Assembly: GCF_954871325.1 (NCBI RefSeq)
Contig: NC_088777.1
Span: 9,835,366-9,899,365, forward strand
Origin: Gordionus sp. m RMFG-2023
Taxonomy: Eukaryota; Nematomorpha; Gordioida; Chordodea; Parachordodidae
Direction: 5' to 3'
DNA length: 64,000 bases
Under the pieces are notes generated by a model. That model searched no databases, was not told the DNA's origin, and saw nothing but the letters and a program-made list of their open reading frames with translations. How positions within the stretch are numbered: the stretch's first letter is position 1; each line of letters starts with the position of its first letter. A program made the translations under genes and the position numbers. Shown here piece by piece: positions 49,801 to 59,373 of the stretch.

Positions 49801-51192
49801 TTTGTATATTGGATTCGAATTATTCGTAATTCTTTTTATTTAAAAGTATTATAAAATAATTCATAAGCTGACAGATTATTTTTTTATTGCAAGAATATTA
49901 TATAATAATATGATGATAAGAATATGCGGTCAAGTTAATAATTAAAATTTATATTAATTGAATTTCTAATGCCAATCCACTCTTTTAAAGTGTTTTTCTT
50001 ATTGTTTCTTCTTTATAAGACACTAAGACATGCTATTTCTTGACAGAAATATAGTTCCAACCAATGGCATTAATACTATAAACAACTGTAATCTATACTA
50101 TTGGATGTAGTCGACGCCATTGGAAGAATTTTGTCGAAATATCTTTCACATTTCGACTAAATATCGTTGACATTTTGTTTAAATTCCTTTCAATGGTGGA
50201 CTTCTATATATGCAAACTTTTTAATGCATTCCTTCTTCTTAATCTCATCACCTGTCAGAATGAATGGTTATCAATAGAAATGACAAAAACATCTGATAGG
50301 AGATCCCAATGGATGTGTTTATCTTAAGCAACAAATATCCATATTCATATGCAAATCTACCTAACCTTTATTCATAGTTCAATACTTGTCATGGCCGAGA
50401 TTATTTTTATTTTAAGTCTTTTTAAATATTCCTATTTAAAAAATTAATTCTTTTATCTGTTTTAAAATATTATCAATGCTCTTTTTGAAATATTTTTTTA
50501 TTTGCATGATTTTTATATATATTTTTAAAATATTTGAATCTTGAAAAAATAGCTTATATTTTATTAAAAGACATTTAGAATCAAATAATTGTTTATTCGT
50601 TTCGTATTAGAACAAAAACGAAATAATTTACTATTTGTATTCTTAACCAGTGCATTCATTCTTATAGGACTCTACTAATCTAATTAAATCATGTCTATTG
50701 TCTTTAAGATTTAATAAAATATGTTAGTTACCTAGTATCAATACCATTTATAAAAAGTTTAGTTTTTTAAAAATCTGAGAGATTGTATAAACTAATGAAG
50801 GATATAGTACGCATGACATGTGTTAGCTTTAGCTTAGCTAATATACTAACTTATCTAGCTTAAAAACTAGCGAGCTAACATACAAAAGCTAGCTAAATAT
50901 ATAGAATAGCATATAAAAATGGAAACTCTTTTGCTATACAATACAACTTTCTATAAATGGGTTATTAAATTTTAATTAGCGGTGTATATTAGGTTCTATT
51001 GTAATGTTTATAAATTATAGAGATAGATTCCGTACTGCAACTAATGTTTTAGGTGATTCGCTTGGAGCTGGAATTATTGATCACTTAAGCAAAGGGGATT
51101 TAAATAATGATGACAATAATGAAAATATTGAGGCATCAATAAATCCTGCCAGTAAAACATACCCAATCAATGAATCGCTCCATCATTTATGA
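37811..51192 (+). CDS. SLC1A: SLC1-family glutamate/aspartate transporter (EAAT-like), nine exons
   Basis: Sodium-coupled acidic amino acid transporter of the plasma membrane. Exons: 37811-37945 (in-phase donor also at 37958), 38352-38550, 38838-39072, 39454-39512 (or to 39554), 40160-40286, 40508-40741, 41815-42009, 49144-49278 and 51021-51192. Phases join, giving about 496-515 aa, near the family's 500-570. Landmarks: first helices with '[20 protein letters not shown]' and '[10 protein letters not shown]' (exons 2-3), '[17 protein letters not shown]' (5-6), hairpin 1 'FGTASSAATLP' across exons 6-7, '[20 protein letters not shown]' (7), hairpin 2 '[13 protein letters not shown]' and '[11 protein letters not shown]' (8), '[18 protein letters not shown]' (9). 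The second Arg of DRFRT is the acidic-substrate residue, where neutral ASCT transporters carry Cys. The exon 4 donor is uncertain, and the loop it encodes is short. Confidence 0.9.
41505..41734. mobile_element. MULE-like MITE copy 4, in SLC1 intron 6
   Basis: Starts 'agttgatgcaaaatagctcc' and ends 'gttttgcatcatct', with the family core 'aagcctaaagattttgct' inside. Flanking 10-mers 'ggaaacgaat' and 'acatacgaat' agree at 7 of 10 positions, compatible with an aged 9-10-bp target duplication. Confidence 0.65.
43346..43640. repeat. 24-25-bp tandem repeat inside the hAT element
   Basis: About 12 units of 'caaaataaaatagccaacta' plus a short T-rich spacer, with 'ggtaatta' variants at both ends. It is a subterminal array near the left terminal repeat and may represent amplified transposase binding sites (inference). 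Confidence 0.85.
43929..44790 (+). pseudogene. Decayed hAT transposase, plus-strand copy
   Basis: The first open piece (43929-44132) contains '[15 protein letters not shown]' and '[17 protein letters not shown]', typical of the N-terminal zinc-finger/helical part of BED-type hAT proteins. After several frameshifts the sequence continues with 'TFPLIL.YFNK', '[12 protein letters not shown]', a decayed '[11 protein letters not shown]' region and '[20 protein letters not shown]'. It is a diverged relative of the minus-strand copy at 45284-46409. Confidence 0.75.
45284..46409 (-). pseudogene. Decayed hAT transposase, minus-strand copy
   Basis: Open pieces on the minus strand, read 46409 to 45284. 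The first has '[20 protein letters not shown]', '[15 protein letters not shown]' and '[16 protein letters not shown]', matching the RNase H-like catalytic core of this hAT group, with acidic residues in TDAS and CDNAS. The second has '[17 protein letters not shown]' and '[18 protein letters not shown]'. The third begins '[19 protein letters not shown]'. A piece joining the first two falls out of frame near 46000, so the gene is broken. Confidence 0.75.
47471..47557 (+). pseudogene. hAT C-terminal dimerisation fragment, lineage 1
   Basis: Reads '[20 protein letters not shown]' followed by 'EERRTQLK' and a stop. The 'SASSERLFS..' signature is the conserved C-terminal dimerisation motif of BED-finger hAT transposases. 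No upstream catalytic region remains in frame. Confidence 0.75.
48077..48214 (+). pseudogene. hAT C-terminal dimerisation fragment, lineage 2
   Basis: Reads '[17 protein letters not shown]', then, after a frame change, '[20 protein letters not shown]' and a stop. The '[11 protein letters not shown]' form is the dimerisation signature of a different hAT lineage from the fragment at 47471. It lies near the right end of the foldback loop. Confidence 0.7.
49279..51020 (+). other. Intron 8 of the SLC1 gene
   Basis: Phase-2 intron from 'tt|gtaaat' to 'attatag|agat'. It contains one MULE-like MITE (49357-49570). The remainder is AT-rich with no recognised feature. Confidence 0.75.
49357..49570. mobile_element. 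MULE-like MITE copy 5, in SLC1 intron 8
   Basis: Starts 'aatgttgttaagaagtccga' and ends 'gactttttaacaact'. The inside has 'ttttagccaaaataat' with its inverse near 49507, plus 'gaagattttgctcttagatg'. No target duplication is visible. Confidence 0.65.
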
Positions 51193-51294
51193 TATATAGT
51201 TTTCAAATGTATTTCCAACATAATACGGCATCCTAAATATTTTGTTGGATTTGCCTTATACATAGTAACTATAGCCGTTTATGAAGTTACCGAA

Positions 51295-51300
51295 AATAAA
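51295..51300 (+). terminator. Candidate polyadenylation signal of the SLC1 gene
   Basis: AATAAA about 100 nt after the stop codon; another lies near 51402. Composition makes chance hexamers common. Confidence 0.35.
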
Positions 51301-52193
51301 TCCCTATCTCAACTGTATTACACTTTTATTGTTTAAACTTATTTTTGTATAAAAAAATTATGAATTTAATTGCTTTGTACCTGAAAAATACTCTATTACA
51401 TAATAAATTATTTTATTTATAATCATCGAATATTTTTTTAATGTTTATAATATTAATTTAACACAAATGACTATTGAATGTTTAATCATACTCTAATAAT
51501 GTTATTGATAAATTTTCAGTTATTTTAAAATAAAATCGTGAATAATATTGAATACTTTACTTATATTTATGGAGGTAAGGAAAATATTCACACAAGTTCA
51601 CCGATTTATAATACTGTGTTAAACAGTGATCTTCTATTGTCAACAACCCTGGGTTTCCCCAAGTATATAACTTTTTTTAAACATTGTTATTCATACCTCT
51701 AAATTGTAATATCTGCTCAAATCTTTTTCTCTATTTGACATTAATCTGTATCCATCCAATCTATCGCACCCTCATACAGAAAAATCGTATCTCTCATTCT
51801 TTCCTGGACAGCCGGCCCGCATAATTCGACCTATTACCTGAGTAATAAAACTTCCCCAATTTTTAAAATCACTCCATTGTCAATATACAGGGTCCAGGCA
51901 CGTAGCCAAAATTTTTTTACACGGGGTGTGGGAGAGAATTTTTCCATATAGTGAAGATTAAAATTAATTGAAAATATTCATAAAATTTATTGACCGATCT
52001 TATTTTAAAAATTTCAAGTACAAAGTATTTGAAAAGTACAAAATAATAATAAAAGAGAATATAAATAATGCATGGTATTGTTAATAATATTATATGTGTA
52101 CAAACTGGTATGGGAGACCGGGGATAATTTGTCATGTTCTTGCTCGGGGTATATTCAAAACTGAAAGCTGCTCTTAATAAAATAACTTTAGTT
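51301..52193. other. Spacer after the SLC1 gene
   Basis: No gene. At 51895 'caggcacgtagcc' resembles one end of the CAGTGGCGTAGCC hAT family, and at about 52109 'tgggagaccggggataa' resembles a pogo terminal repeat. No matching partner ends were found, so both are probably fragments. Confidence 0.4.
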
Positions 52194-52405
52194 AGTGCTG
52201 TTAAACGCCTCGTTTTGAGCCGATTTTTAAAAACGGCTAACTCAATATTTAATTCCAGAAATTACGCAAGCCTGAAGATATTTCTCTTAGAAGTAACAAT
52301 GGTCTATATATTATCCATATCTCGAGGCATATGCAATATTTTTCTGGTTAAAATATTGAGTTAGACGTTTTTAAAAAGGCTCAAAACGAGCCGTTTAACA
52401 ACACT
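52194..52405. mobile_element. MULE-like MITE copy 6
   Basis: Terminal inverted repeats 'agtgctgttaaacgcctcgt' and 'acgagccgtttaacaacact'. A subterminal inverted pair 'gatttttaaaaacggctaac' and 'gttagacgtttttaaaaagg' flanks the core 'aagcctgaagatatttctct'. It is one of the best-preserved copies. No target duplication is clear. Confidence 0.8.
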
Positions 52406-52984
52406 ACCGTACAGTATAGTCTCCTAACATTTATTTGTAATAAAATTAAAGCTATAGCTCTAATAGTTTTACAATTTTATTTAAACAATTTTACATTAAT
52501 ATAAAGTGAACTATAATAAAGATATATAATATATTGAGACTCCAAACCTGAACTACCATTTTTATCTAAATTCGAACCTGAAACAATATTTGTTTTGGTT
52601 CAGGTTCTGGCTTATGATTCATGTTTACTATTTATGTTCCTATAAATACTAAAAATCTATAATTATTTAAATATCTTAAATATAATGGATATATATAAAA
52701 ATAATATTAATTTATAATCTCAAGTTAATAAAATTTTACGATTATTATTTATGACTAAATCCATGGGCATTATCACCTTTCTATTTATTATTATTAAATT
52801 GTCATCATTTATATAGTGATAAATAAAGCATTTAAATTCGGTAATTCCGTAGAACGCGATTTTGTTTAACGGCATATTAAAAATAATGTTTTTTTTTTAA
52901 ATTTTAGTCAAAATAATCAGAATGATGATGTATAGCGTTGAACGTTAATGATTATAGCATTGTAACTTTATCCTGTAAAATTTT
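52406..52984. other. AT-rich spacer, nothing recognised
   Basis: No gene or element was recognised. A short 'tagcgttgaacgtta' motif near 52932 also occurs near 18441, hinting at a further old dispersed repeat. Confidence 0.4.
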
Positions 52985-53166
52985 CTTCCAAGTAGCGTTA
53001 GTCGGATCAATTCGTGTATCACAATCCGATAATTTTGAGTTTGAATCCAACACGGACCAGGTTTTTTCTAAAGCCAAGGCTAACTAGGTGGTTCCGTCCT
53101 TGAATGTAGGGGGGGGGAGGTGTTATATTGTGGATCGAACTCGACCACGTTATTCCAGCAATATAT
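52985..53166 (+). repeat. tRNA-derived SINE, second copy
   Basis: The head 'agtagcgttagtcggatcaa' and a B-box-like 'gagtttgaatccaac' are followed by 'aggttttttctaaagcca', a poly-G interruption and the shared end 'actcgaccacgttattc'. It is more diverged than the copy at 22871. It ends about 50 bp before the hAT element at 53222. Confidence 0.6.
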
Positions 53167-53297
53167 TTTTAAATGTGTCTTTTGCATTTTGATATGGTCG
53201 GTGTTAGTGGACTAACATATACAGTGGCGTATCCAGGATTTTCTTATAAGGGGGGGGGGGGAATTTTTTGAGGACTTCGCTCCCAAACCCCTTTTAT

Positions 53298-53333
53298 CTG
53301 GCCTTCGGCCAGCTTTCCCCGGCCTTCGGCCGG
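53298..53333. repeat. Two adjacent TTCG-loop palindromes in the hAT end
   Basis: 'ctggccttcggccag' and, four bases later, 'ccggccttcggccgg' can each fold into a GC stem capped by a TTCG tetraloop. They stand out in DNA this AT-rich and lie about 75 bp inside the left hAT terminus. Confidence 0.8.
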
Positions 53334-53464
53334 GTCTTATGTTTTAGCTATTCCATTTAATTATTCATAATTTAATAATAATTATATTTCTATTTGTAAC
53401 TATTATTTACTAATTCGTGCTAATGGATATTTCAAGACTATTTTTTATTATTTTTAATTAGGTA

Positions 53465-55742
53465 GGGGAGACCGGGGTAAAGCGATTGACGGGGTAACAA
53501 TGTTAACGCGAATAACTTTTTAACCATTGAGTATAAAGACCTTAAATTTGGTGTGAAGATGTATTTTTATATCTAATTTCTTACCTATGTTCATCTTTTA
53601 AAAAACTTACCTGGTTTTATATATTTTGTCAAAAAACTGTTTTTTACCCAAAAAATATAAAAATCAATCTCTAGTATATTTTGCTTTTAGTAAAATTTAC
53701 ATATCCTCAGGATTCAAAATTTGGCACACATGTTCCTTAATGTATTAACTATAAAATAAATGTCACCTAGGGGTAAAGCTGTTATGGGTAAAACGGTTAA
53801 AATATAAAATTATTCACATTAAATTTTTGATTCATTCATTTATTATAATCAAATAAATATTGATATTTAATATTAAAGTTACCAATTGAGCATTATTAAA
53901 ATTATGAAATTAATTCAATTTATTTAATTAATTATATATCATTTTAACTCTATGGAACTGGTATTGTTAATTATTAAAATGAAATTGTTTTATTTTATAA
54001 ATAAACAAGATAAGAGGATTTGCATATCAGCTTGCTAAAGAATATGGCAAATCTTTCCCAGAAAGCTGGACAACTAATGGTATGGCTGGAGAGGACTGGT
54101 TTATGGGGTTTAGAAAACGACATTCCCAACTTTCGATTCGTACCCCTGAAGCTACTAGTCTAGCAAGAGCATATGGCTTCAATCCCACAAATGTCAATAA
54201 ATTTTTTGAAAATTTAATTAAGCTATATAATTCTTATAACTTTGAACCACATAATATATGGAATGCAGATGAAAGTGGTTTCACCACCGTTCAAACTCCT
54301 GCAAAAATTATAGCACAGAAGGGTGCCAAACAAATCGGCTCTATAACGTCAGGAGAAAGAGGAACGTTAGTTACAATATGTTTAGCCATCAATGCTATAG
54401 GCCATAGCATTCCACCATTTTTTATTTTTCCAAGAAAACGATACAAAGATCACTTTATTCGTGATGGGCCTATTGGATCTAAGGGTGTGGGAAACGCATC
54501 GGGTTGGATGCAAGAGGAGGAATTTTTATCTTTTTTGGAACACTTTAAAAAATATTCTAGTGCATCCAATGAGAAAAATGTCTTATTAATCTTAGATAAC
54601 CATAGCTCTCATTGTTCAATCCGTTATAAACTATTGTCGCTCCAATGGGATTGTTATTCTAACACTTCCACCACATTGCTCGCATAAACTCCAACCATTA
54701 GACAAAGCAGTTTATGGGCCATTGAAAAAGTTTTATAATGGAGCTATTGACACATGGATGAGAAATCATGTGGGCAACAATTTCAGATTTATGATATTCC
54801 AGGAGTGTTAAAAAATGAAATACCAAGGGCAGTGACACCAAATAATATATTAAATGGGTTGTTAGCATGTGGCATATTTCCTTTAAACCCAAATATATTT
54901 ACACAAGATTATATCTGCTGTAATAATTCAAATGCTAGCTCAAATATTGAATTTGAAAATAATGATGAAAATATTACAGTGACTCAAAATCTTATAGTAA
55001 CTCAAAATCTTACAGTGACTCAAAATAATGATAGTGATTTATCTATATTATTGAACGAAAATGTTCCAGATGATATTGATGAACCTTATCATGATATGTT
55101 ACCATCATGCTCAAAAAATTATAATAAAGTATTCAATCCTTCATCTATAATACCTATTCCAAAATTATTCAATATTTCATCGGATAAAATATCTAAAAAA
55201 AAGAATTCAGAAATATTAACATCTACACCTTATAAAAAAAAATTATTAACAGAGAAAAAAAAAGATATCAAAAAATAATTGTTTATGTGTAATTTGTAAT
55301 AAAAACTATAAAAATAGTCGCGAGGGCGATGAATGGCTAAAATGTACAATGTGCCTTGAATGGGCACATTCTAAATGTGCTAATTATGATAATTATTTTA
55401 CATGTCCTTATTGTATCGATTAGTTTTTAAATAAAAATCATAAATAAATCTTAAATTTGTAATATTTGTTAAATAAAACAATAAATATGTGTCAAATATT
55501 ATTTTAACCACTTTACCCTAGTGCTTATCCATTTTACCCTGTACCCAGGGTAAAATGGCGAAAATGAGTAGTTTTACATAACTAATCATAGCTCCTAAAA
55601 TATTATAGAGGGCTACACTTTTTTTTATCTTGTAGAAGAGGGATGGGGCTACACATTGATCTATAATTTGTTGTGTTTGACTCTTGTTTAAAATTTTTAT
55701 GGTAAATATGCAAAATGCCTATCGTTTTACCCCGGTCTCCCC
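53465..55742 (+). mobile_element. Pogo-type DNA transposon, TA target
   Basis: The terminal inverted repeats are 'ggggagaccggggtaaa' at the left and its exact complement at the right (55726-55742), each bounded by the TA dinucleotide used by Tc1/mariner/pogo elements. The inside carries one transposase gene on the plus strand. The element is 2278 bp. It inserted into the larger hAT element (53222-57524), so it is younger than that insertion. Confidence 0.92.
54010..55423 (+). pseudogene. Pogo/CENP-B-type transposase with C-terminal PHD-like finger, broken
   Basis: The order of parts is typical: a helix-turn-helix/CENP-B region 'GMAGEDWFMGFRKRH' near 54080, then a DDE_1 catalytic core with 'NADESGFTTVQ' (first Asp) and 'LILDNHSSH' (second Asp), a shifted-frame 'LPPHCSHKLQPLDKAVYGPL' stretch near 54665-54725, then 'NNILNGLLACGIFPLNP'. 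The last part (55282-55423) is a cysteine-rich finger: CVIC, CTMC, WAHSKC, CPYC. This resembles a C4HC3 PHD finger. I count about three frame changes (near 54630, 54770 and 55270). The transposase would cut and paste the element at TA sites; this copy is probably inactive. The first exon upstream of 54010 was not found. Confidence 0.8.
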
Positions 55743-55906
55743 TATATTATATTTAATAAAGTTTTTTAAATGTAAAGTTGAAATAAAGTTTAATGTCATT
55801 TTTTTTATAGAATTTGCTTTAAAAACTAGCCTCAGCTTAAACATACAATATAATTATAATATAATTTTTTTATTTAAAATACTAATAATAGTGTGTATAA
55901 AATATT

Positions 55907-56125
55907 AATGTTGTTAAACGGCTAGTTTTGAGCTGATTTTTAAAAACGGCTAACTTAATATTTTCACCAGAAAAATATTAACTAAGCCTCGAAATTTCGA
56001 TACTATATGTCTAGACCTTTGCTCCTTTTATGCAAAATTTTCAGGCTTGCATTATATTTTTCTGGATAAATAACTGAGTTAGCCGTTTTTAAAAATCGGC
56101 TCAAAACGAGGCGTTTAACAACACT
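55907..56125. mobile_element. MULE-like MITE copy 7, with perfect 10-bp target duplication
   Basis: The ends 'aatgttgttaaacggctagt' and 'acgaggcgtttaacaacact' are bounded by identical ATAAAATATT on both sides (55897-55906 and 56126-56135). Subterminal 'tttttaaaaacggctaactt' pairs with 'gttagccgtttttaaaaatc'. Duplications of 9-10 bp are typical of Mutator-like elements. It lies inside the hAT element, just right of the pogo insertion. Confidence 0.85.
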
Positions 56126-56229
56126 ATAAAATATTGACTAGAAAATAATTAAAAAAACAAGTTTTTTTAAACTTCTTATCAAATACAATATTATACAAAT
56201 TTTTTTATTAAATACTATAATTATAATGC

Positions 56230-57120
56230 GATTTTTAATTTTCGTGGGAATGTTGCCAATTCATCAAGAATTTTGTTTGTCTTTATAACCAAATCACTGT
56301 GGATATTTAACAGAGCTAACCCATTTATCCGAGATTCGGAATTAGTACTTTATAAATATGTTTTTTTTCAACCTTCTTAAGTTGGAAAGTCCTTTCATTC
56401 GTACATGTTATAATAGGCAAATATGGTAGGATATAAAACAACTTCAAAATATTAGGAATTTGAGCCAAGGTTTCTTTACACCGATTGAACGCATCAATAG
56501 CATGCTCAGGTAAAATAGCTAAACGTATTATCACAATTCGAATTCACTGATTAAATTTATTTCAGATCAATATCATAGGAATAAAATTTTGCTAAATATT
56601 TAATTTTGCCAATAGTGGCATTAGAAAACGAAGATGGATCTTTGGGTATTAAAACTTGAAGATTGCTAAAGACTTGTTTTTTATCTGCGATAAAAAAGTA
56701 TCTAAGAATGGGATGAAAGTGGATATTTTATAATATTCTTCAGTTGAGCCAATATTTATTTTACATCTCAATAATTGCTCAGGTGCTAGACGAGGTTTAA
56801 TTAGTGTTATATCATAAAATTTAGCCTTCGATTCAACGTCTATATAAATATTATGAAAATATTCATCTACATTCATTCTTATTGTATCTACCTGTTCATA
56901 TATATTTTCCGCCTAATCAATAACCTGAACCAAATCTAAATTTGGTTTTTGTAAATTTCTACAAAGTAGTGAACTAAAAACAATTTATTGATGCAACAAG
57001 CAGCAATGATAAACTCTGATTGATCAATTGAATTCAATAATGAATCGCTTCTGACGACACATTACTTTTTTCATGCTTAGCCTTATTTAACTTTTGTATT
57101 TCTATTTCTTCTGTTCTACA
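56230..57120 (-). pseudogene. Decayed hAT transposase of the 53222-57524 element
   Basis: Minus-strand pieces: 'NVDEYFHNIYIDVESKAKFY' and 'STEEYYKISTFIPFLDTFLS' (56649-56876), 'LPEHAIDAFNRCKETLAQIP' and 'LPIITCTNERTFQLKKVEKK' (56325-56534), then 'GLALLNIHSDLVI' after a frame change. This order matches the C-terminal half of the hAT group related to the 52-kDa repressor of the inhibitor of the protein kinase, ending in the dimerisation region. The N-terminal half is not recognisable. Confidence 0.75.
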
Positions 57121-59096
57121 AAATGGAAGTAAAAATAAATAATATTTAAAAATTATAGATATTTATTAATAATTAATATTAAAAATACTTATTAATTCTA
57201 ACTTACTAATAATTTTGAATTTAAATAATAATAAAATATTACCATTTGATTTCAATCTCTTTGAACTTAAAATTTTTCCATTTTATTAATATTTTTGAAT
57301 AATGTTAATGTACTCATAAGGAAAGTAAATTTTAATAAAATTTATTTATAAAAAATAAGTGTTATGTTGGAAAATTGATATTCAAATATTTGTAAAATTT
57401 TGATTGGGGGGGGGGGGGTGGAGGGTAAAATTTTTATTAGCTTAAAATAATATTTATGAAAACAGTCAAATTTGCGATGGGGGGGGGGAATTTCCCCCCT
57501 TCCCCCCCATTGGTTACGCGCCTGAACATATATCATCACCCAAATAATCCTGATTGAACTATAAATGGAAATTATCTCCCATTATAATAAATATAATATG
57601 CGTATAATTTTCCATTTATAGTGCAGAATAAGTTATCTTTCTCTATGTAATTTTTCCTAGAATTCTGCAAAGTAGACCTGTGGACGTTAAAATATGAAAT
57701 ATCTTTCCTACCCTTCCTTTTTTGCTTGATGGATTATCATAATTGAAAAATGTATTAACAAACATAAAAAGTTTATATTCACTTTCACACCTAATTTTGT
57801 GATAAAATAGATAAACATAATTAAATTGTCAGTTAGTGCTGAATATTTAAATTTAATGCATAACCATGCTGGTTAATTTGGACAGGTAGGAAGGGAGATG
57901 CATAATTTTAAGTGTAAGACCAAAGCATTATAGTTTTTATTTTATTAAAGTTATCAATAAATAAAACTAGTCAATTTGGCTGGTAGAATAAATAATGTCA
58001 TTATTTTATTCATATAAATAGCTACCTTTTATTAAGTTAGCAATTAATACAAAGGTTCAATTTAGATAATTGTCTATCACACATCATTATAACTTTTATA
58101 AACAAAAAAATATGAAAATCCTCTTAAAGCAAACATATAATCCCTAAAAATTACAATATTAAAATTGAAATCAAAATATTTAAGAAAAATTTAAATTATC
58201 ATAAAAACCTAATGGACTAGAGATAGATCTAATAAAAATTTCCCAGGGGGTCATTTGGGTAGGCTCGCATCAAACATTTTCGATTTTGCAAGTCTCTTGT
58301 AAACATTCTACCAGCTGTTCTTGTAACTTGGCAGTTATTTTTAACTTCATTATAAACAAGGCTCCTTCCACTTCTCATTTGTTGTTCACACCTGATACTT
58401 CCAGTCATTCTAGCAAATTTATTTTTCATATCACATTTTTATTTCTAAATAATATTAGTCTATGAGCATACTTTATCCACACTCTGGCTTTTGGATCTCC
58501 CACATAACTAGCAACAGGATATCTTTTTATGCTCTTATTGATGAAAACAGCCATTTCCGTTGAATAACCAAACCCCAAGATCATTTCATGCTTGATATTT
58601 TCTTAGGGTATTATAACTATAAACTTGATTCAACCTTCTTTCCTGGTTCTGACTTTAAATTTAAGTTGTCATTGAGCAATATCGCCTTCTCTCCCCAAGA
58701 GGCAGGCTAGAATGCCATTCCCGACTATTTGACCCAAAATTAATTAATCTACCGAAAACTGAACTCCCTAACTTTTTACACAACTTGTACAATAAAGCCC
58801 TTAAGAATCTCACCATTAGCGCAAATTTTTAAATTAAGGTATATATATATATATATCAAGCTACAGGTACCCTGTACATTATTTCTACATAATGAATTAA
58901 TCATAATCATAGGAGTTCCCGCAAATATTTTTATGCATATTTCTAAAATATTTCCAACATTTTTTGAAGAATAAAAGTGATTATTTTATTTATTTTTTAG
59001 GTTCTAAATAGAAGTTTTAAAAAAATCTTGAAAATTTTTCATTTTATGCATTAAAATTACAAATGATTTCTCGAAAAAGATTTCTGAATTTTTGTA

Positions 59097-59128
59097 TTTT
59101 GATTAAGAATCTCTATTCTTAATCAAAA
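59097..59128. repeat. Perfect 14-bp-stem hairpin
   Basis: 'ttttgattaagaat', a 4-nt loop 'ctct' and its exact complement. It lies about 250 bp downstream of the TTC1-like stop on that gene's strand. It could be a MITE relic or an RNA fold in the 3' flank. Confidence 0.7.
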
Positions 59129-59282
59129 AATTGAATATTTTTATCAAACTTCTATTTTTAAATATATTTTTAAAAAATACACCTTAAATGATAAATTTAA
59201 TTCTATATCATATACAATATATTATATTTTATTCAAATATTGAGAGATTTTATATCGAATGTTTTAATTTTAAGATTATATA

Positions 59283-59288
59283 TTTATT
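59283..59288 (-). terminator. Candidate polyadenylation signal of the TTC1-like gene
   Basis: AATAAA on the minus strand, about 90 nt past the stop codon. Position suits a short 3' UTR. Confidence 0.4.
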
Positions 59289-59373
59289 TCTTACATTTAA
59301 AACAAAAAAAATATAACAAAATTTGTAAAAAATAAATAACCTTATCAAATATATATTTCATAAGATATTTTCA

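Larger units (their letters stand above)
53222..57524 (-). mobile_element. hAT element with nested pogo and MITE insertions
   Basis: The left end 'cagtggcgtatccaggattt' and right end 'attggttacgcgcctg' (complement 'caggcgcgtaaccaat') are flanked by the perfect 8-bp duplication AACATATA (53214-53221 and 57525-57532), as expected for hAT. Poly-G tracts adjoin both ends. Just inside the left end are two TTCG-loop palindromes (53298-53333). Transposase remains lie on the minus strand (about 56230-57120). A pogo element (53465-55742) and a MULE-like MITE (55907-56125) inserted later and account for over half of the length. Confidence 0.85.
57533..59373. other. Spacer between the hAT element and the TTC1-like gene
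   Basis: It contains an imperfect hairpin (57559-57621, arms 'ctataaatggaaattat' and 'ataattttccatttatag') and a perfect hairpin at about 59097-59128. On the minus strand at about 58229-58620 is less AT-rich, coding-looking sequence in two frames ('GFGYSTEMAVFINKSIKRYP' and 'MTGSIRCEQQMRSGRSLVYN'), but no family was recognised and it is interrupted. Confidence 0.45.

Noticed and set aside
51895-57524. A longer hAT element starting at 51895
   Set aside because: The 8-mer before 51895 does not match the one after 57524, whereas the 8-mer before 53222 matches it exactly.
57342-57539. A 65-codon minus-strand frame with WGGRGEIPPP and TPPPP
   Set aside because: It translates the poly-G terminus of the hAT element.
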